Assembly (NCBI GenBank): GCA_028571685.1
Contig: CM053140.1
Coordinates: 23,479,501 to 23,543,500, forward strand
Length of the DNA stretch: 64,000 nt
Direction of reading: 5' to 3'
From: Heterohyrax brucei
Taxonomy: Eukaryota > Chordata > Mammalia > Hyracoidea > Procaviidae
The notes beneath the pieces are model-generated. The model ran no database searches, was not told where the DNA came from, and saw only the letters and a program-made list of their open reading frames with translations. Positions 1 through 12,329 of this stretch are shown here, in pieces (position 1 is the stretch's first letter; every line of letters starts with the position of its first letter). Position numbers and translations under genes: made by a program.

Positions 1-82
1 ACTGCCCTGATCAATCCTAACTCTCTCCACTTACTCCCTTGAGTCGATGGTCCAAGTTCCCAGATCCAGACTTAGGACTCAC

Positions 83-204
83 TCCTGGCAGTGGCTGTCA
101 AAACTGAAGACACATTTTTGCAGACTGTCCAGGGTCATGAGGCTGACGTGTGCAAACATGTCTAGACGATGACTGCCCTCAGATATCAGGTGCTTCCACT
201 TGGC
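83..204 (-). CDS. CYP4F: Gene B coding exon 5
   Basis: 122 bp encoding [20 protein letters not shown] and [20 protein letters not shown], ending in a split Glu codon. Acceptor gtccag, donor gtgagt. The next exon is outside the window. Confidence 0.94.
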
Positions 205-3200
205 CTGGACAGAAAAGGGGGCAGAGCTGGGGAGATGACCCCTGACAACTACTCCTTAACCCTAATCACCCAGATAAACTCCACCCAGAAACCAACAACT
301 TCCTGATCCTCCATCCAAATCACCTGTCTCCAGAGTAGACCAGGCTAGGTAGAAGTGGAAATTGTCACTGCGAAAAAGTGAAGAACTCACTCCTGGGAGT
401 CTAGAGAGTTGGGTTCAAGTCCCAGCTCTACCTCTTATGCTTTATGTGCCCTTGATCAACTTATTGTTCCTTTTTTGGCTCTCAACTGTTAAATGTTCAC
501 TAACGGTTAAGATAACTTTCCTCAGTGTTAAATTAGGCACTCTGGAATCTCAGCTTGACCACTTACTAGTCCACATGCTAGCGGAGTGAACATGGACAGG
601 CTGCCTAATCTCTCTGAGCCATAGCTTGAATCGTCCTCAGCATCATCATCTTTCTTCTAGGTTGTTTGCAAAAACCTCCCCTCTGTCAGGAGAGGCAGTC
701 CTCTGTGACTGTTAGCATCCCTGCACATTCACCCTGGGTAATCAAGGATCCCCGGCCCTTATGCCCTGTACTTGGGCCATTTATTCAGACATGTGTATTG
801 CAATAAGCAGCCGGAGGAATGAGCAAACATCTCCCCTTGGACAAAACTCGGGCTTGATTCTGCATACTATGAGAGTTGCCAATTCCCTAAGCTCGACATG
901 CCTCCCCAGTGTTACAGTACACTTCATCCATCTAGGTCCACCTGTGTTGCTTTCTTGGGATTTGAGCAGCCTAGGGAAAGGATGTAAACCAACACAAAGC
1001 ACATGCTGTCTGTTGTGCTGTGAATAAAGAGTGTCTTTGTCTCTCACTCAGGAAACTCGTGTCTTCTAGCAGAATCCATGAAATAGTAAAAAGATATTTA
1101 ATCAGCACAAAAATCCCGGACACTTACATTCTGTAGTTTACTTCAGCCTAAACCCACACTCTCTGCAATGTTAGGAGGTAGGACCTTCTCCCTACCTTTT
1201 GATTCTGGGATGGCCATGGCACTTGCTGTAGCCAATACAACATGGTAAAAATTATAGTGCTATAAATTTAAATCTAGACCTTAAGAGGCATTGCAGCTTA
1301 ATTGTACTCTGTTGGAACCATGCCTTCACTATGTGAGCAAGCTTAGGCTGCCAGCTGAAGGGTGAAAAGCAACATGACAGAGACCAGAGGTTCCCAGCCA
1401 AGGTCATCCTAGATCAAATTGTAGCCAGATGAGTCCCAAATATGTGAAAGAGCCCAGGCTGGATGACAACAGCTGCCTATCTGATCCACACTTGACCTGA
1501 AATACATGAGGGAGTCCAGTCAAGACAGAATAAAGGCCCAACTGACTAGTGAACTCATGAGCAATAGCAAATGCTGATTATCTGAAGCCCGTAAGTTTCA
1601 TAGTGGTCCATTACTCAGCAATAGCTACACTATACAACTTTCACCATTATCATCAACCATATAAAAGGGTTCAGAGAGGCGAACACAAACATTAACACGT
1701 TCTTTGTACCTATTATGTGCCCAGGACACGATGCATGATGCCATTTTGCCATCTTAAACTTCCTTCACACTGGAGATCATCATTCCCAATTTATAGATGA
1801 GGAATCTGAAGCTTAGAGAGGAAGTGCAATGGCCCCAAGCCACCCAGCCAATCCAGAACTCCAGACTAGATCTGTTTGTCATCCCTGTCCCCAAGACTCC
1901 GTCAGGGACTCCGGGGTCATAGGACTCACGTGCATGATATTTGTGCTCTCGTTGAAGATCTTCACATACGGCTTCAGGATGTTGAAGTGGAAGGCAGGTG
2001 TCAGCATGCGGCGGTGGCGACTCCACTTGTCACCTCCACTCAGCAGGAGCCCATCCCCTAGTAGGGGCAGCCACAGGGTGTGGGTGAGGGCTGCACTTTC
2101 CTCTTACCCCTCAATTGTCCCCAGCCTCCTTCATCCATAGTTACTCACCCAGCCAGGGCTTCAGGAAATTGTAGAAGATCTCATCCTTGGGTGCGATGGC
2201 AGCTGACGTGAATGAGTGCCATTAGGACCCATGGAGACAGTCAAGGGAACGACTCTGGGTGGAGGGTGTGGATACCCAGCCAGAGATCTTCAAGCTCAGC
2301 ACAGCAGGAATGGGCCAAGGGCAGAGGAAGCAGTGAGGAGGCAAGAGGTGACCAGAACAAGCTGAAGCAGTGAAAGAAGAGCAAAGGCCCAACCAACAGA
2401 GACACCCCAACATGCTAGACACCCTAACATTGCAAAACTCATGTCAACACATGTGGGCCTGTCTCTTCCACATCCAACATTTCTGAAACACCAAGAACAG
2501 CCCAGCACCATACAGTGTAATACCTACACCGAGGACACCTGGCAAGGTCCAGCTTCCTCTGACATCTCTTGATATGGACTGGAAATATCTAACATGAGAC
2601 CAAAATATCCCAACACAGTGGCAACATATATGACACACACTGTCATGTTTAGAACATGATATAACATGCTCTTGCATGGAGATGAAGCCATTTATATAGG
2701 CCAAACATGTGCTAACACGCTCTTTCATGGCCACTCTATACCACACACATGTTAACATGTCCATAACATGACACAACACACTCTGACATCTGACATGAGT
2801 TTAGAATATCCCACAATAAGCCCTTGACAATATTTAAATATGATCTCATTAATATCCCAGATACAGTCTAGGTACAGCTAGACATATCTTGGACCTACCT
2901 CACACAAGATTAAAATAGCATCCCTGACACTTCACGGAGGACCCTGGATCCCAGACAGCATGTTCCTGACATAGGACAAGCCCAAACAAGGCCCCTGCAT
3001 AACCAGCAGGATACCTGGACAACCTCAGATGCCATCTCAGACAAACTTACAGATGCTGATATCCTGGGCTAGAGCTGAGCCCAGATGTGACTGAGACCAT
3101 CTCCATATGGTTCCAAGTGCAAACATACACCCCCATGACCACACAGCAGGCATCAAATGAACATGTTCTAGACATGACCAGATATAACCAGGGTCAAACA

Positions 3201-6200
3201 GTTGGCTCCAGGTGCGTGAAGGACAGCAGGTCTTCCCCATAGCTCTGTCGTCTGGCCCACCCGGTCACACACTAGCTGAAGGCAGCACATGGCTTGACAC
3301 CAGAAAGCTGTGGACAGCAAACACAAAGCTGGAGCCAAGCAAACAGTCTCGATGAAGGTGAAATGAATGATGAGCTCAACCACAAGCCAGGGCCCCACCC
3401 ACCAGCAGCAACACATAGCCCTGAAGTGGCTGGCCAGGACCTGTGTATATCAGAGACCCTCCTCCAACCTCCAGATCTGGGGAGGCAGAGAGGACTAAGT
3501 TCACACTCATGCAGGTGCCAGAAAGAAGAGTTCGAGGCAGAAATTTACCCAAAACCCTGAGACCCCTGTCCAGCTGTTCATCCTCTCTGTACCAAAGCCC
3601 CATAGCCTGACACATAGCCATCCAGGGTCCCTCAGTCACTTAGGCAGAAATGACCTGACCCAACTGGGTATCCATCACCACCTTCCCCTCATTGCTTTTC
3701 TTACCCTAAGCTAAGCCTCTGAATAATGATGTCATTTTTTCTGGGTTACCCAGAGAGTTAGCGACTGCCTAAGACCTAAGCCCAGGTCTGTCTGAATCCA
3801 GATCCTGAGGTCTTAGACACTGAGTTTCTTGTGTCCCCCAAAACAATAGTTCTGAGAGCCCCATACCCGCCAAGACTGATCAAACTGAGTTCCAGCACTT
3901 GTCTTGGGAGTCTTTGGGAGTTAGTGGGCACTCTGGGGCAAAAGACAAGCTTTCCCACTGAATGAAGCTTCCTGGATCTTCACTTACAATGTGAGGAAAG
4001 AGCTTTCTTGAAGGTACAATTGACAAGAAAACTAGAGGCAAGTAATGAAGACAGCATTCTGGTGTCATTATTTGAAACCTGGAGTCAGACGTGTCTGACA
4101 ACCCTCCCTAGGTTCATCAGTTAATGGATCTCTGTCTTTGCATAGGCCCCACATAGGCATAATTTCCACCAGTCACAATGGAAAGGGACTTCGGCAACCA
4201 GAGTCAAGTGCTTGCCCAGAGTCACTGAACAGATTAGTAACCGAGTTCAGAACTCTGTGAGACAGTGTCCATTCCTCTGCTCACTGTGGAAAAGGCAAGA
4301 ATGGGAGCAGAGGTGAGACACAACATTGTACGAGATGCAGCACTGCAGGAACTTAAGATGGAAAAGTCCAACAGATCAGGTTGGAAAGGGCTGACCCACC
4401 GGAGGTGGACATCGTGGAAGCAGCGGCCCAGAGCCCTGCTAGTAGTGCTGCTGCTGTGGGGAGAAGGCAGAGACCAGGCCCGGCAGGAGACTCAGAAGCC
4501 ACCGCTACCCACTGCACAACTCTGCCTCAGCTTTAAAAACCGTCTCTGCAACATTCCACACCTAGTTCCAGCAACCTTCCTCCAGGAAACCTTCTAGCCT
4601 GCCCCAGCAGAAGCCTTCCTTCTCCTTCGGTCTGCTCCCACCCACCTGTCTCTCTCTGGCCCCACTCCTGACCACATAGAGTTGGCAGTGTCTCTGTCTA
4701 GGTCCTTTTCCCCGTGACTAGGGTATGCCTCCAGGACTGGGCTCTGGACCGAGAACATCAGGTGAGTTGCAGATGGTGAGAGGGCGGCTAGCAAATGCAT
4801 AAAAGAAAGACAAAGAAGGCTGAGAGAATAGGCCGGGGACTGGGGTCCTGTAGGAACCCCCTTGGAAGCAGGTGGAGGGAGAGGCACCCACATGCACAAG
4901 CTCTGCATGATTACCTGAGGCGTTAGCAACAGGCCGAATGCTATCAGGATGGCACAGAGTGATGACAGGCATGACGGGGCCAAACCATGTCATAAAGCCG
5001 TGGGGGTAGGTGGCCACCAAATGAGTCACTTTCTGCAAACCCTCCTCTGTGGGGGGATCCTGCAAACAACCGGCAATGGTCACCTCCCTAGAAAGGGCCA
5101 CAAGAGTCTACCCCTTCTCAGCTTCTGGAGGGGGCACACAGCCTGTACTGTGAACACTTGTCAATATTCTGCCTGAAGGAGGGGACTCCCTGCTTCCTCC
5201 TGTTCTGTCCAGGGGAACGAGGGTCCCTCAGGGTTGGGAAGGTCTTGGAGGCAGTCTCCAAGTCCAAGAGTGTATCCAAGAGCAGAAGGGACAGCAGCTC
5301 TCTAGCCACAGAGCTTGGCTCCAGGTAACAGCTTTGCTCATCCTGGGTGTGGCTACAGCACAGGTGACGGTCACAGGGGGGAGGTCCCTGAGGGGAGGTC
5401 TGGAGGCAGCACTGTGGTCTCAGGGTTACGGCACAGGGGCTTTTTCGCACATTCTCTCTGAGTCCTGGCAGCCCACACTGAGGTCTCTGGATCCGCTCCC
5501 TGGGAAAGGCAGTAGATCTGATACCTTCTAGCCTCTTCCAAGAGCAGGCATGAATTCTGCCCACTGTAGAGCAGCTCCCCTCTACGGAGCACCTCTTGTG
5601 TGCTGGGTGATAACAGATACCTCTGAAGCATCTTCTCCCTGAGCATATAAATTTGCCCCCCCTTGGTGGCAAGGGCAGGTGTGGACAGAGCATTCAGGAT
5701 ACAGAGACGATGAAGTGGAGGTTTGTGCAGAGACATCACTCCACTCCTTGGCACACCCTGTCAGTCTGAGTTTGAGTTCCAAGATACTTCTTAGCATCTT
5801 TGGGAGACCCCAGTCACAATAATCTCTGGGACAGGCAGGGACACAATGTCCATCCAAGTTCTGACTCCTTTAGATATCTTTCCAAGAATCTTAGGGACAC
5901 CCTGTTCATTGCCTGACTTTGAGAACATCCCCTTAGGTTCTCAGAACACCCCAGCTGTACTCGACCCCCTGGCCACTCCAAGCACTTTCACGTGATGACC
6001 CGTTCCCTGCTTCCAAAGAAACCTGCTGAACCAGGGCCAGTTCCCTAGACAAAGACTGACCTGGACCATACAAAACATAGAGTGATACTAGAGGTGAACA
6101 AACCTTTAAAAATGTACATTATGTTGCCTGAAAGACACCTTGCTGGAGCCCAGTTGATCAGGTGAGGAGTGCCAGACCTTTATGAAAAGGGCACGGGAGA

Positions 6201-7759
6201 TTCTGAACCAAAGGGGAAGCATGCTGTCATACGTCCAGGAGGTGGGGTATGAGGGCATTGAAAGAATTGAAGAGAGGTGAAAGTTCTGGGTGTTATACGA
6301 CAACATGATATAGACTGTAAAATTGTTCTTAATTCACAATAAAAAGAAAAAGAAGAACCTGCTGAGCTGAGGATTCATTGTGCTTAATGGCACTGATCCT
6401 GAGGAGAGAGACTTGGCCAGTGTCACACAGCAAGAAGGGCTGAAGGAGAGGGGGAGTGATCTAGACTAGACCACACTCCCGGGCCAAACCACTGGAAAGG
6501 CAGTTACGATTGCAGGCGACCTATGACATTCCCATGGCCTTCAGGGCTCTGTGAGGTACTCCCAAATCCTGGAATCTCAGAAAACTTTCATGGTGAGCTT
6601 GGCAGGATCCCACTCTGAATGAACTTTGTTTTGATAAACTGTAGAATATCAGGAAGCTATTCCCCAAACTGCCATTTTCTTCTTTGCAGAAAGGGAAATT
6701 GGAGAGACAGGCTTGTCCAGAAGCTGCTCGCAAGGAGGGGAGAAGCTATGCCCTGACCCTTTCAGCCTGAATATCCAAAGGATGTGATGGTCAGTCCTCA
6801 ACCACTGGCTCTTCAAACATTTACTGAGTGCCTACTGTGTGCCAGCTCCTGGGCTGGGCACTGTTGATAAGAGTTCTACTTCCCAGAGGTACAATCATGT
6901 GGCCGAGATGGATGATTGGACAATTACAGCTGTGATCAGGTCCATGGCAGAGATCAAAGAAGGGCTCTCCAATGGAGCCCACTGGTAGATCTTCAGGGTG
7001 GAGGGCAAGATAAAAAGAGGAAGGGGACCAGAAAGGGGTGGGTTGGAGAGACTGCCTGCTCCTCTCCTCCTACCCACCTGTGGTCCTGTGAGTAGGGTGA
7101 GAGGATGGGGATCGGCCTCCCTCGCTGGAGTGGGTACTCGCTTGAGGCCAATAGCAATAGGTCTGGCTGTGGTGGCAGGGATCCTGGACTGTGTCCCTGG
7201 TGAGACCCCTATTCACAATGAGACTGCGAGAAAGTTGGAAGGTCCAGCTCAGTTTATTCTTCCCTGGGAGCCCCCAGAGGAGCCAGAAGTGCACTAATAC
7301 ATGAAACACAGGCAGGAAATGACCCAAATAGGGCTGGCATGGGAGAGGAAGAGAATGAGAGAAAGGGCATATGTTGGGGTAGTTAGAAAGGTGGAAGGAA
7401 AGAAAGGGGAGGAGAAGACAGAGCATGAAAGAGGAAAGAGGAGATCCCCTCAGTCCCCCTCACTTTTCTCTATCCTAGAGCCCACCAGTGCTGATCCCAA
7501 GCCCCCTGCCCCAGATTGTTCTGGTCCTGACACCCCACATTTTTATTACGGCCCTGCTTACCAAGCCCAGGTGTCCGAAGAACCAGTTCCTCAAGGGGGG
7601 CTGTGGGAAACATCGAAGGCGGCGGCAGTTGTCACAGAAGTTGTAGGTCCAGGCCAGAAAGTGAGTCAGGAGCCAGAAGGCCCCGGCCAGCAGCAGGAGC
7701 AGCCACGGGGAAGCTGCCCCTGCCCAGAGTCCCAGCCATGACAGGCTGAGCAGCGACAT
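83..7759 (-). CDS. CYP4F: Gene B: second CYP4F gene, 5' part only (coding exons 1-5), 3' part off the left edge
   Basis: Coding exons 7759-7562, 5059-4915, 2202-2149, 2057-1930 and 204-83 keep frame and phase exactly as in gene A (198, 145, 54, 128, 122 bp) and are all open, giving 215 residues plus a split Glu codon. Present: [12 protein letters not shown] signal-anchor start, [11 protein letters not shown] hinge, KWSRHRR C-helix and FSFDSHCQ. Exons 6-12, including the heme loop, would lie beyond position 1, so functionality cannot be judged. The family role is microsomal omega-hydroxylation of fatty acids and eicosanoids. Introns align with those of gene A, showing tandem duplication, but each carries private insertions. 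Exact CYP4F orthology is not assignable. Confidence 0.93.
205..1094 (+). repeat. Gene B intron 4, distal part: MIR-like fragments
   Basis: GTTGGGTTCAAGTCCCAGCT at 411-429 and CTAATCTCTCTGAGCC near 605 are MIR-like and match 46,000-46,300 in copy A. Nothing coding is seen. Confidence 0.5.
1095..1640 (+). repeat. Old MaLR/MLT1-like LTR remnant (copy B)
   Basis: Contains GATTCTGGGATGGCCATGGC and ends near CAGCAATAGCTACACTATACA, an arrangement typical of MLT1-type LTRs. The same element is at 46,740-47,290, so it predates the duplication. Confidence 0.5.
1930..2057 (-). CDS. CYP4F: Gene B coding exon 4
   Basis: 128 bp encoding [20 protein letters not shown] through [15 protein letters not shown]. 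Acceptor ccctag, donor gtgagt. Nearly identical in protein to gene A exon 4. Confidence 0.94.
2149..2202 (-). CDS. CYP4F: Gene B coding exon 3
   Basis: 54-bp mini-exon encoding [17 protein letters not shown] between split codons. Acceptor cgtcag, donor gtgagt. Confidence 0.94.
2400..3200. repeat. ACATG-rich degenerate tract in gene B intron 2
   Basis: Dense, irregularly spaced AACATG / ACATGT words (for example ACACATGTTAACATGTCC near 2,746). The same character is seen at 48,030-48,880 in gene A. Probably an old degenerate minisatellite; no coding or RNA structure is evident. Confidence 0.45.
4915..5059 (-). CDS. CYP4F: Gene B coding exon 2
   Basis: 145 bp encoding [20 protein letters not shown] and then [20 protein letters not shown]. 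Acceptor tttgcag, donor gtaatc. It is the most diverged of the shared exons (15/48 residues against gene A). Confidence 0.94.
6030..6355 (+). mobile_element. Unidentified retro-inserted sequence with A-rich tail (private to gene B)
   Basis: Flanked by AACCTGCTGA at 6,020-6,029 and 6,356-6,365 as a target-site duplication. It ends with AATAAA at 6,338-6,343 and an A/G-rich tail. The paralogous site near 52,415 (GAAACCTGAACC) is unfilled. The 326-bp body is not a repeat I recognise: a processed transcript fragment or rare SINE. Confidence 0.55.
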
Positions 7760-7760
7760 C
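7562..7760 (-). CDS. CYP4F: Gene B coding exon 1
   Basis: ATG at 7759-7757, one base after a ctgcag acceptor, so a 5' non-coding exon lies upstream. Encodes 66 residues beginning [19 protein letters not shown], followed by a Leu-rich anchor and NWFFGHLGL. Length equals the common CYP4F first coding exon. Donor gtaagc. Confidence 0.94.
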
Positions 7761-8039
7761 CTGCAGCCAAGGAGAAGTGCTAAATGGTGAGCTCAGAGGC
7801 AGAGGAAAGATGGGCACAGAGTAGAGGAAGAGGCCAGGGGTGTGGGTTCCAGTAACAAGAAAGGGAGCAAGATGAGCAACCACAGGCCCAGAGACAAGAG
7901 GGAACACCAGGAGCAGCCAGGGAGAAAGAGAAAGAAAGAGGGAGGGAGACAGAGAAGAGGCAGAGCGAGAGGAGGCTAGAATCCAGGAACCCCTACCCAA
8001 GCAGTTCCAAAGGTGTTGCCAGAGGATCCAGTTACCGAG

Positions 8040-8340
8040 TCGTCACTGTTTCTGTACCAGCTTTCTCCTTGAAGCGACCCAGCCATAAAAAGCACACCTC
8101 CCCCCAAACCAGAACCCTGTCAGCCCTGCCACCCCCAGCCTGGCACAGCTTCCTATCTGCTCCTCCCCAGACAGCTGGGAGGTGCTAGCCCAGGCCAGCC
8201 AATCCCCACAAACCAGGCTCCCTCTACCCTGCTGGTAACTTCCCAAAACTGAAAGCAACAAAGTGCTGAGGAATGCTGTGGTGCCTGCAGAGACTGAAGA
8301 GTGCCTAGGGTCACGGAAACTGGATGCTGGTTTCCGTTGA
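8040..8340 (-). promoter_or_regulatory. Gene B upstream region: probable promoter / non-coding exon 1
   Basis: Conserved with 54,270-54,600 above gene A and located 280-580 bp before the ATG exon. A minus-strand CTTTTTATGGCTGGG stretch near 8,085-8,099 is a possible TATA-like element. Start site and donor are not identifiable by eye. Confidence 0.35.
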
Positions 8341-8954
8341 TCCAGTATCACCCACGAGGGAAAGGAGTGGATGGAGGGAAACTAGCAAAAGTTTCTCTGA
8401 GCAGTGAAGTGTACAGTCATACTGGCCAGAGGGCAGCAAGTAAAAACCTGAACTTAAAGGTTCAGGGGCAAAGTGCTCAGGGCCAAGTTCTTTTCTCAAA
8501 ACATGTGCTGTGCTCCTCTACACGTTGTGGTCCACAGTGGGGTCACACACCCATTTTCTGGAGGCTCAAGGACAGGAAGCTTCTGGCCCTGTCTGCCCAA
8601 ACTTAGCACAGTCCAATCCTGACTCCAGCCAGCCTGGGAGGCAGCAGGAACAAAGACGCCAGCCTCACAGAGATTACTAGGATTGGTTTCTGGGATAAAA
8701 GGCACAGACAAGGACAGGACACCTAGAGAATACTCTGGGGGAGGATTGGGATGAGATAGAGGGAGTCTGCTGGGTCCTTGCTCTGATTGTGACCTGTGCT
8801 GGTTCTTCTCTTAGCCTCAGTCTTCTTGTCTAGGAAATGGGTCATCAGACTGGAGTCTTAGATAAGGCTAAGAGGGCTCCACAGGAAGGCGGAAAGGGTC
8901 AAGATCCCTGAAAAGAGAGAGAGGGGGAAGGGGATAGCACCTGACATATGAGCT

Positions 8955-9195
8955 CCTTCTATTCCAGGAACTCTATATAAAGCATGCCTACTGTGTGCCA
9001 GGTGCTCCACATGAAGTGTGCCTACTGTGTACCAGGTGCTTCACATTAAACGTACCATTTGTGTGCCAGGTACTCCATATGAAGCATGCCTGCCATGTGC
9101 CCACTCGACGGCACTTGGCTGGCCATGTGCCAAGTACTCCACATTAAAGTATGCCTACTGAGTGTCAGGTACTCCACGTAAAATCTGTGTACTGT
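8955..9195. repeat. Minisatellite of about 33-bp units above gene B
   Basis: Six or so imperfect units alternating TGCCTACTGTGTGCCAGGTG with CTCCACATGAAG-type words. A shorter version (about three units) is at 55,220-55,310 above gene A, so the array expanded or contracted after duplication. The unit resembles a MIR/L2-like GCCTACTGTGTGCCAGG core. Confidence 0.75.
9102..9121 (+). mobile_element. 20-bp AfroSINE-tail insertion
   Basis: Contains only CTCGACGGCACTTGGC and its neighbours. Flanked by perfect 10-bp direct repeats GCCATGTGCC at 9,092-9,101 and 9,122-9,131, and sits inside the minisatellite. Interpreted as an extremely 5'-truncated SINE insertion. Confidence 0.65.
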
Positions 9196-9304
9196 GTGTC
9201 TTGATTTGGTCCAGGATTTTCCTGTAAGTTGGGAAAGTCTGAAAGAGGGTGTCCCAGGAAATCTGCTTAATAAGAGTGTGGGGCAAAAAACAGTTTCCTG
9301 AGAT

Positions 9305-11330
9305 TGCAAGCATGTTGTCATTTCTATTGTTGTTGTTGTTATGTGCCACTGAGTCAATTCTGACTCGTAGCAATCCTGTGCACAACAGAACAAAACACTG
9401 CCTGGTCCTGCGCCATGCCCACAGTCATTTCTATGCTTAAGCCCATGGTCGCAGCAACCGTGTTAATCCTTCTTGTTGAGAGTCTTTCTTCTTTGCTGAC
9501 CTTCCACTTTGCTAAGCATGATGTTCTTCTCCAGGTATTGATTCCTCCTGACAGCCTGTCCAAAGTATGTGAGATACAGGGGCACTCTGGTTATACTGCT
9601 TCCAGGACAGACCTATTTGTTCTTTTGACAATCCATGGCACATTCAATGTTCTTCTCCAACACCACAATTCAAAGGCATCAGTTCTTGTTTTTTCTTCCA
9701 TCATTATTGTCCAGCTTTCCCATGCATACGATGCAACTGAAAATAGCATGGCTTGGGTCAGACGCACTTTACTCTTCAAGGTGACATCTTTGCTTTTCAA
9801 CACTTTAAAGAGGTCCTTTGCAGCCGATTTTCCCAAAGCAATGCATCTCTTGATTTCTTGACTGCTGTTTCCAGGACGGTGGACTGTGGAATCAAGTAAA
9901 ATGAAATCCTTGACAACCTCAGTGCTTTCCCTATTTATCATGATCTTGCTTACTGGTGCGGTTGTGAGGGCTTCTATCATCTTGATGTTGAGACACAACC
10001 CATACTGAAGTCTGTGGGTTTTTTTTTTATCTTCACCAGTATTTTAAATCCTCTTCACTTCCAGTAAGCAAGGTTGTGTCACATGTGTAACGCAGATTAT
10101 TAACAAGTCTTTCTCCAATCCCAATTCCTTGTTCGTCTTCATATAGTCCAGCTTCTTGGATTATTTGCTCAGCATACAGATTGAAAAGGTACGGTGAAAG
10201 AATGCAACCCTGATGCACACCTTTCTTGACTTTAAAATGTGCAGTGCTTATTCAGTTCGCCCGACTGCCTTGATGCATATACAGACTCCTCATAAGCCCA
10301 AGTAACTACTCTGGAATTCCCATTCTTCGCAATGTTAGCCATAATTTGTTATGATCCATACAGTCAAATGCCTTTGCATTGTCAATGAAACAAAGGTAAG
10401 CATCTTTCTGATATTCTCTGCTTTCAACCAAAATCCATCGGACATTAGCAGTGATATCCCTGGTTCCATGTCTTCTTCTGAATCTAGCTTGAATTTCTGG
10501 CAGTTCCCTGTCAACATCTGTTACAGTCACTTTTGAATGATCTTAAGCAAAATTTTATTTGCATGTGATGCTAATGATACTGTTCGATGATTTCTGCATT
10601 TGATTCAATCACCTTTCTTGGGAATAGGCATAAATATAGATCTTTTCCATTTGGTTGGCCAGATAGTACTTCCAGTGTTGGATCCATTTGTTGAAACATC
10701 TCAGTTAATATTCCATCAATTCCTGAAGCCTACTTTTTCACTAATGCCTTCAATACTACTTTGACTTCTTCCTTCAGCACCATCAGTTCTTGAAATAGTT
10801 GAATGTCAACCAGCTCTAATAACTGTGTATTCCTTCCATCTTCTTTTGATGCTTCCTGAGTCTTTTGATATTTTCACTGTAGAATCTTTCAATGTTGCAA
10901 CTTGAGGCTTGAATTTTTTCTTCAGTTCTTTCAGCTTGAGAAATGCAGAACATGTTCTTCTCTTTCGGTTTTCTATTTCCAGCTGTACGCACATGTTCAT
11001 TATAATGATTTGTCTTCTCCAGCCACCCTTTGAAACCTTCTGTTCAGTTCTTTTACTTCATCATTCTGTCGTTTTGCTTCAGCTGTTCCACATTCAAGAG
11101 CAAGTTTCAGGGTCTTGTCTAACATCAGATTTGATCTTTTCTTTCTTTCCTGCCTTTTTAATGGCCCCTTGCTTTCATCATGGATGATGTTTTTGACATC
11201 ATTCCACAACTCATCTGCTCTTCAGCCATTAGGGGGCTTCCAGCCATTTCTATTCTCACTCTCTGTTCTTTGGTGTTTGGCTGAGATATTATCTCTTGAC
11301 ACTCAGGTTCCAGGATTGACATTATGTCTT
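9305..11330 (-). mobile_element. RTE-class LINE, 5'-truncated, degenerate
   Basis: The minus strand carries disabled reverse-transcriptase pieces: ELPEIQARFRRRHGTRDI, YLCFIDNAKAFDCMDHNK, GCILSPYLFNLYAEQIIQ, a decayed catalytic YxDD (YTCDTTLL), and the C-terminal WRRTLNVPW. The 3' end at 9,305-9,345 is a GTTGTTGTTGTTATG run (minus-strand CAACAACAA). Several frames and stops; not active. Confidence 0.9.
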
Positions 11331-11805
11331 CCAAAAACATCTGTCAACTTGGCTAGGTCCTGATTTACAGTATTGTGTGATTGTCTACTCTTTTGTCATC
11401 TGCTGTGATTTCCCTGTATACTCCAAATCCTATCACTATGATGCGAATCAGATAGGTTAGAGGAAGTTATATTGATAAGATCTACAAGATTAAGCCAATG
11501 TCTTTGGAGATATAAAAGAGAAAAGTGAGCAGAGAGACAGGGAGACCTCATGGCACCGAGAAGCAAGAGCCAGGACAATAGCTTCTCCTTGGTAACACAG
11601 GTTCCTGAGATACTAGTTGAGGTGAAGACTGATGACAAGGAACTTTCTCCAGAGCCAACAGACAGCAAGCCTTCCTCTGGAGCTGATGTTTCAAATTTGA
11701 ACTTTTTAGCTTTCTAGACAGTGAGAGAATAAGTTTTTCTTTGTTGAAGCCATTTACTTGTGGTATTTTTATTATAGTAGCACAGATGATAAGACAATGT
11801 TAAAT
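11330..11805 (+). mobile_element. MaLR-type LTR, 5' end lost (relic C)
   Basis: Contains CAACTTGGCTAGGTCCTGAT, GATATAAAAGAGAAAAGTG and the end CACAGATGATAAGACA. Shared with 36,281-36,786. Its first 30 or so bases are replaced by the RTE, marking the end of the relic block. Confidence 0.75.
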
Positions 11806-11964
11806 GACTGATGGGGGGACATAGGTCTGTTATCCAAATATTTTGCACATTAAGGATGCACATCTGGCAGTAACAGATGCACAGGCAGGACGTGAGAGCA
11901 GTGCTGGCTCTGATTGTGAAGGCTGGGCCATGATCCTCAGAGGCTTGGCAGTTAGGTAACCGTC

Positions 11965-12325
11965 TTCGTCATCTAGGGTTGCTATAACAGAAATACCACA
12001 AGTGGGTGGCCTTAAAAAAAGTTTATTTTCTTAGAGAAAATTAAGCTAAAAGTACAAATTTAGGGTTTTCTCTGTTGGCTCTGGAGGAAGGCCCTTCCTG
12101 TCAATCTTCCACTGGACTGGGAGCTTCTGATCACAGGGTCTCCAAATCCAAACGACGTGCTCTGCTCCCAGTACCGCTTTCTTAGTGGTGAGGTCCCCAA
12201 ATCTCTGCTTGCTCCCCTTCCCAAGAGATTCCCTCAGGGCACAGTACAATCGTATACATGGAATCCTCCCTCAGTAACACAACCACCACCCATCCTCCCT
12301 CATTAACATTATAGAGGCAGGGTTT
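11965..12325 (-). mobile_element. MaLR-type LTR fragment
   Basis: The plus strand starts CGTCATCTAGGGTTGCTATA and ACAGAAATACCACAAGTGG, the reverse complement of the family's 3' end. Truncated on the right. Confidence 0.75.
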
Positions 12326-12329
12326 ACCT

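Larger units (their letters stand above)
1..9300. repeat. Segmental duplication, copy B (pairs with 45,560-55,430)
   Basis: Exons, introns and flanks align in the same order and orientation from position 1 (TCAATCCTAACTCTC, also near 45,573) to about 9,300, where an RTE interrupts. Ancient MIR and LTR pieces are shared; later insertions are private to one copy. The true left boundary is outside the window. Confidence 0.85.

Noticed and set aside
5118..5693. Long open frame (191 codons, minus strand) in gene B intron 1
   Set aside because: It lies between coding exons 1 and 2, has no P450 or other recognisable motif, and the paralogous gene A sequence does not keep it open. Chance open frame.
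8955..9195. CRISPR-like spaced repeats
   Set aside because: Repeat and spacer are not distinct, units are imperfect and the genome is mammalian. It is a minisatellite.
9415..9861. 148-codon plus-strand open frame
   Set aside because: It is the antisense of the RTE reverse-transcriptase C-terminal region.
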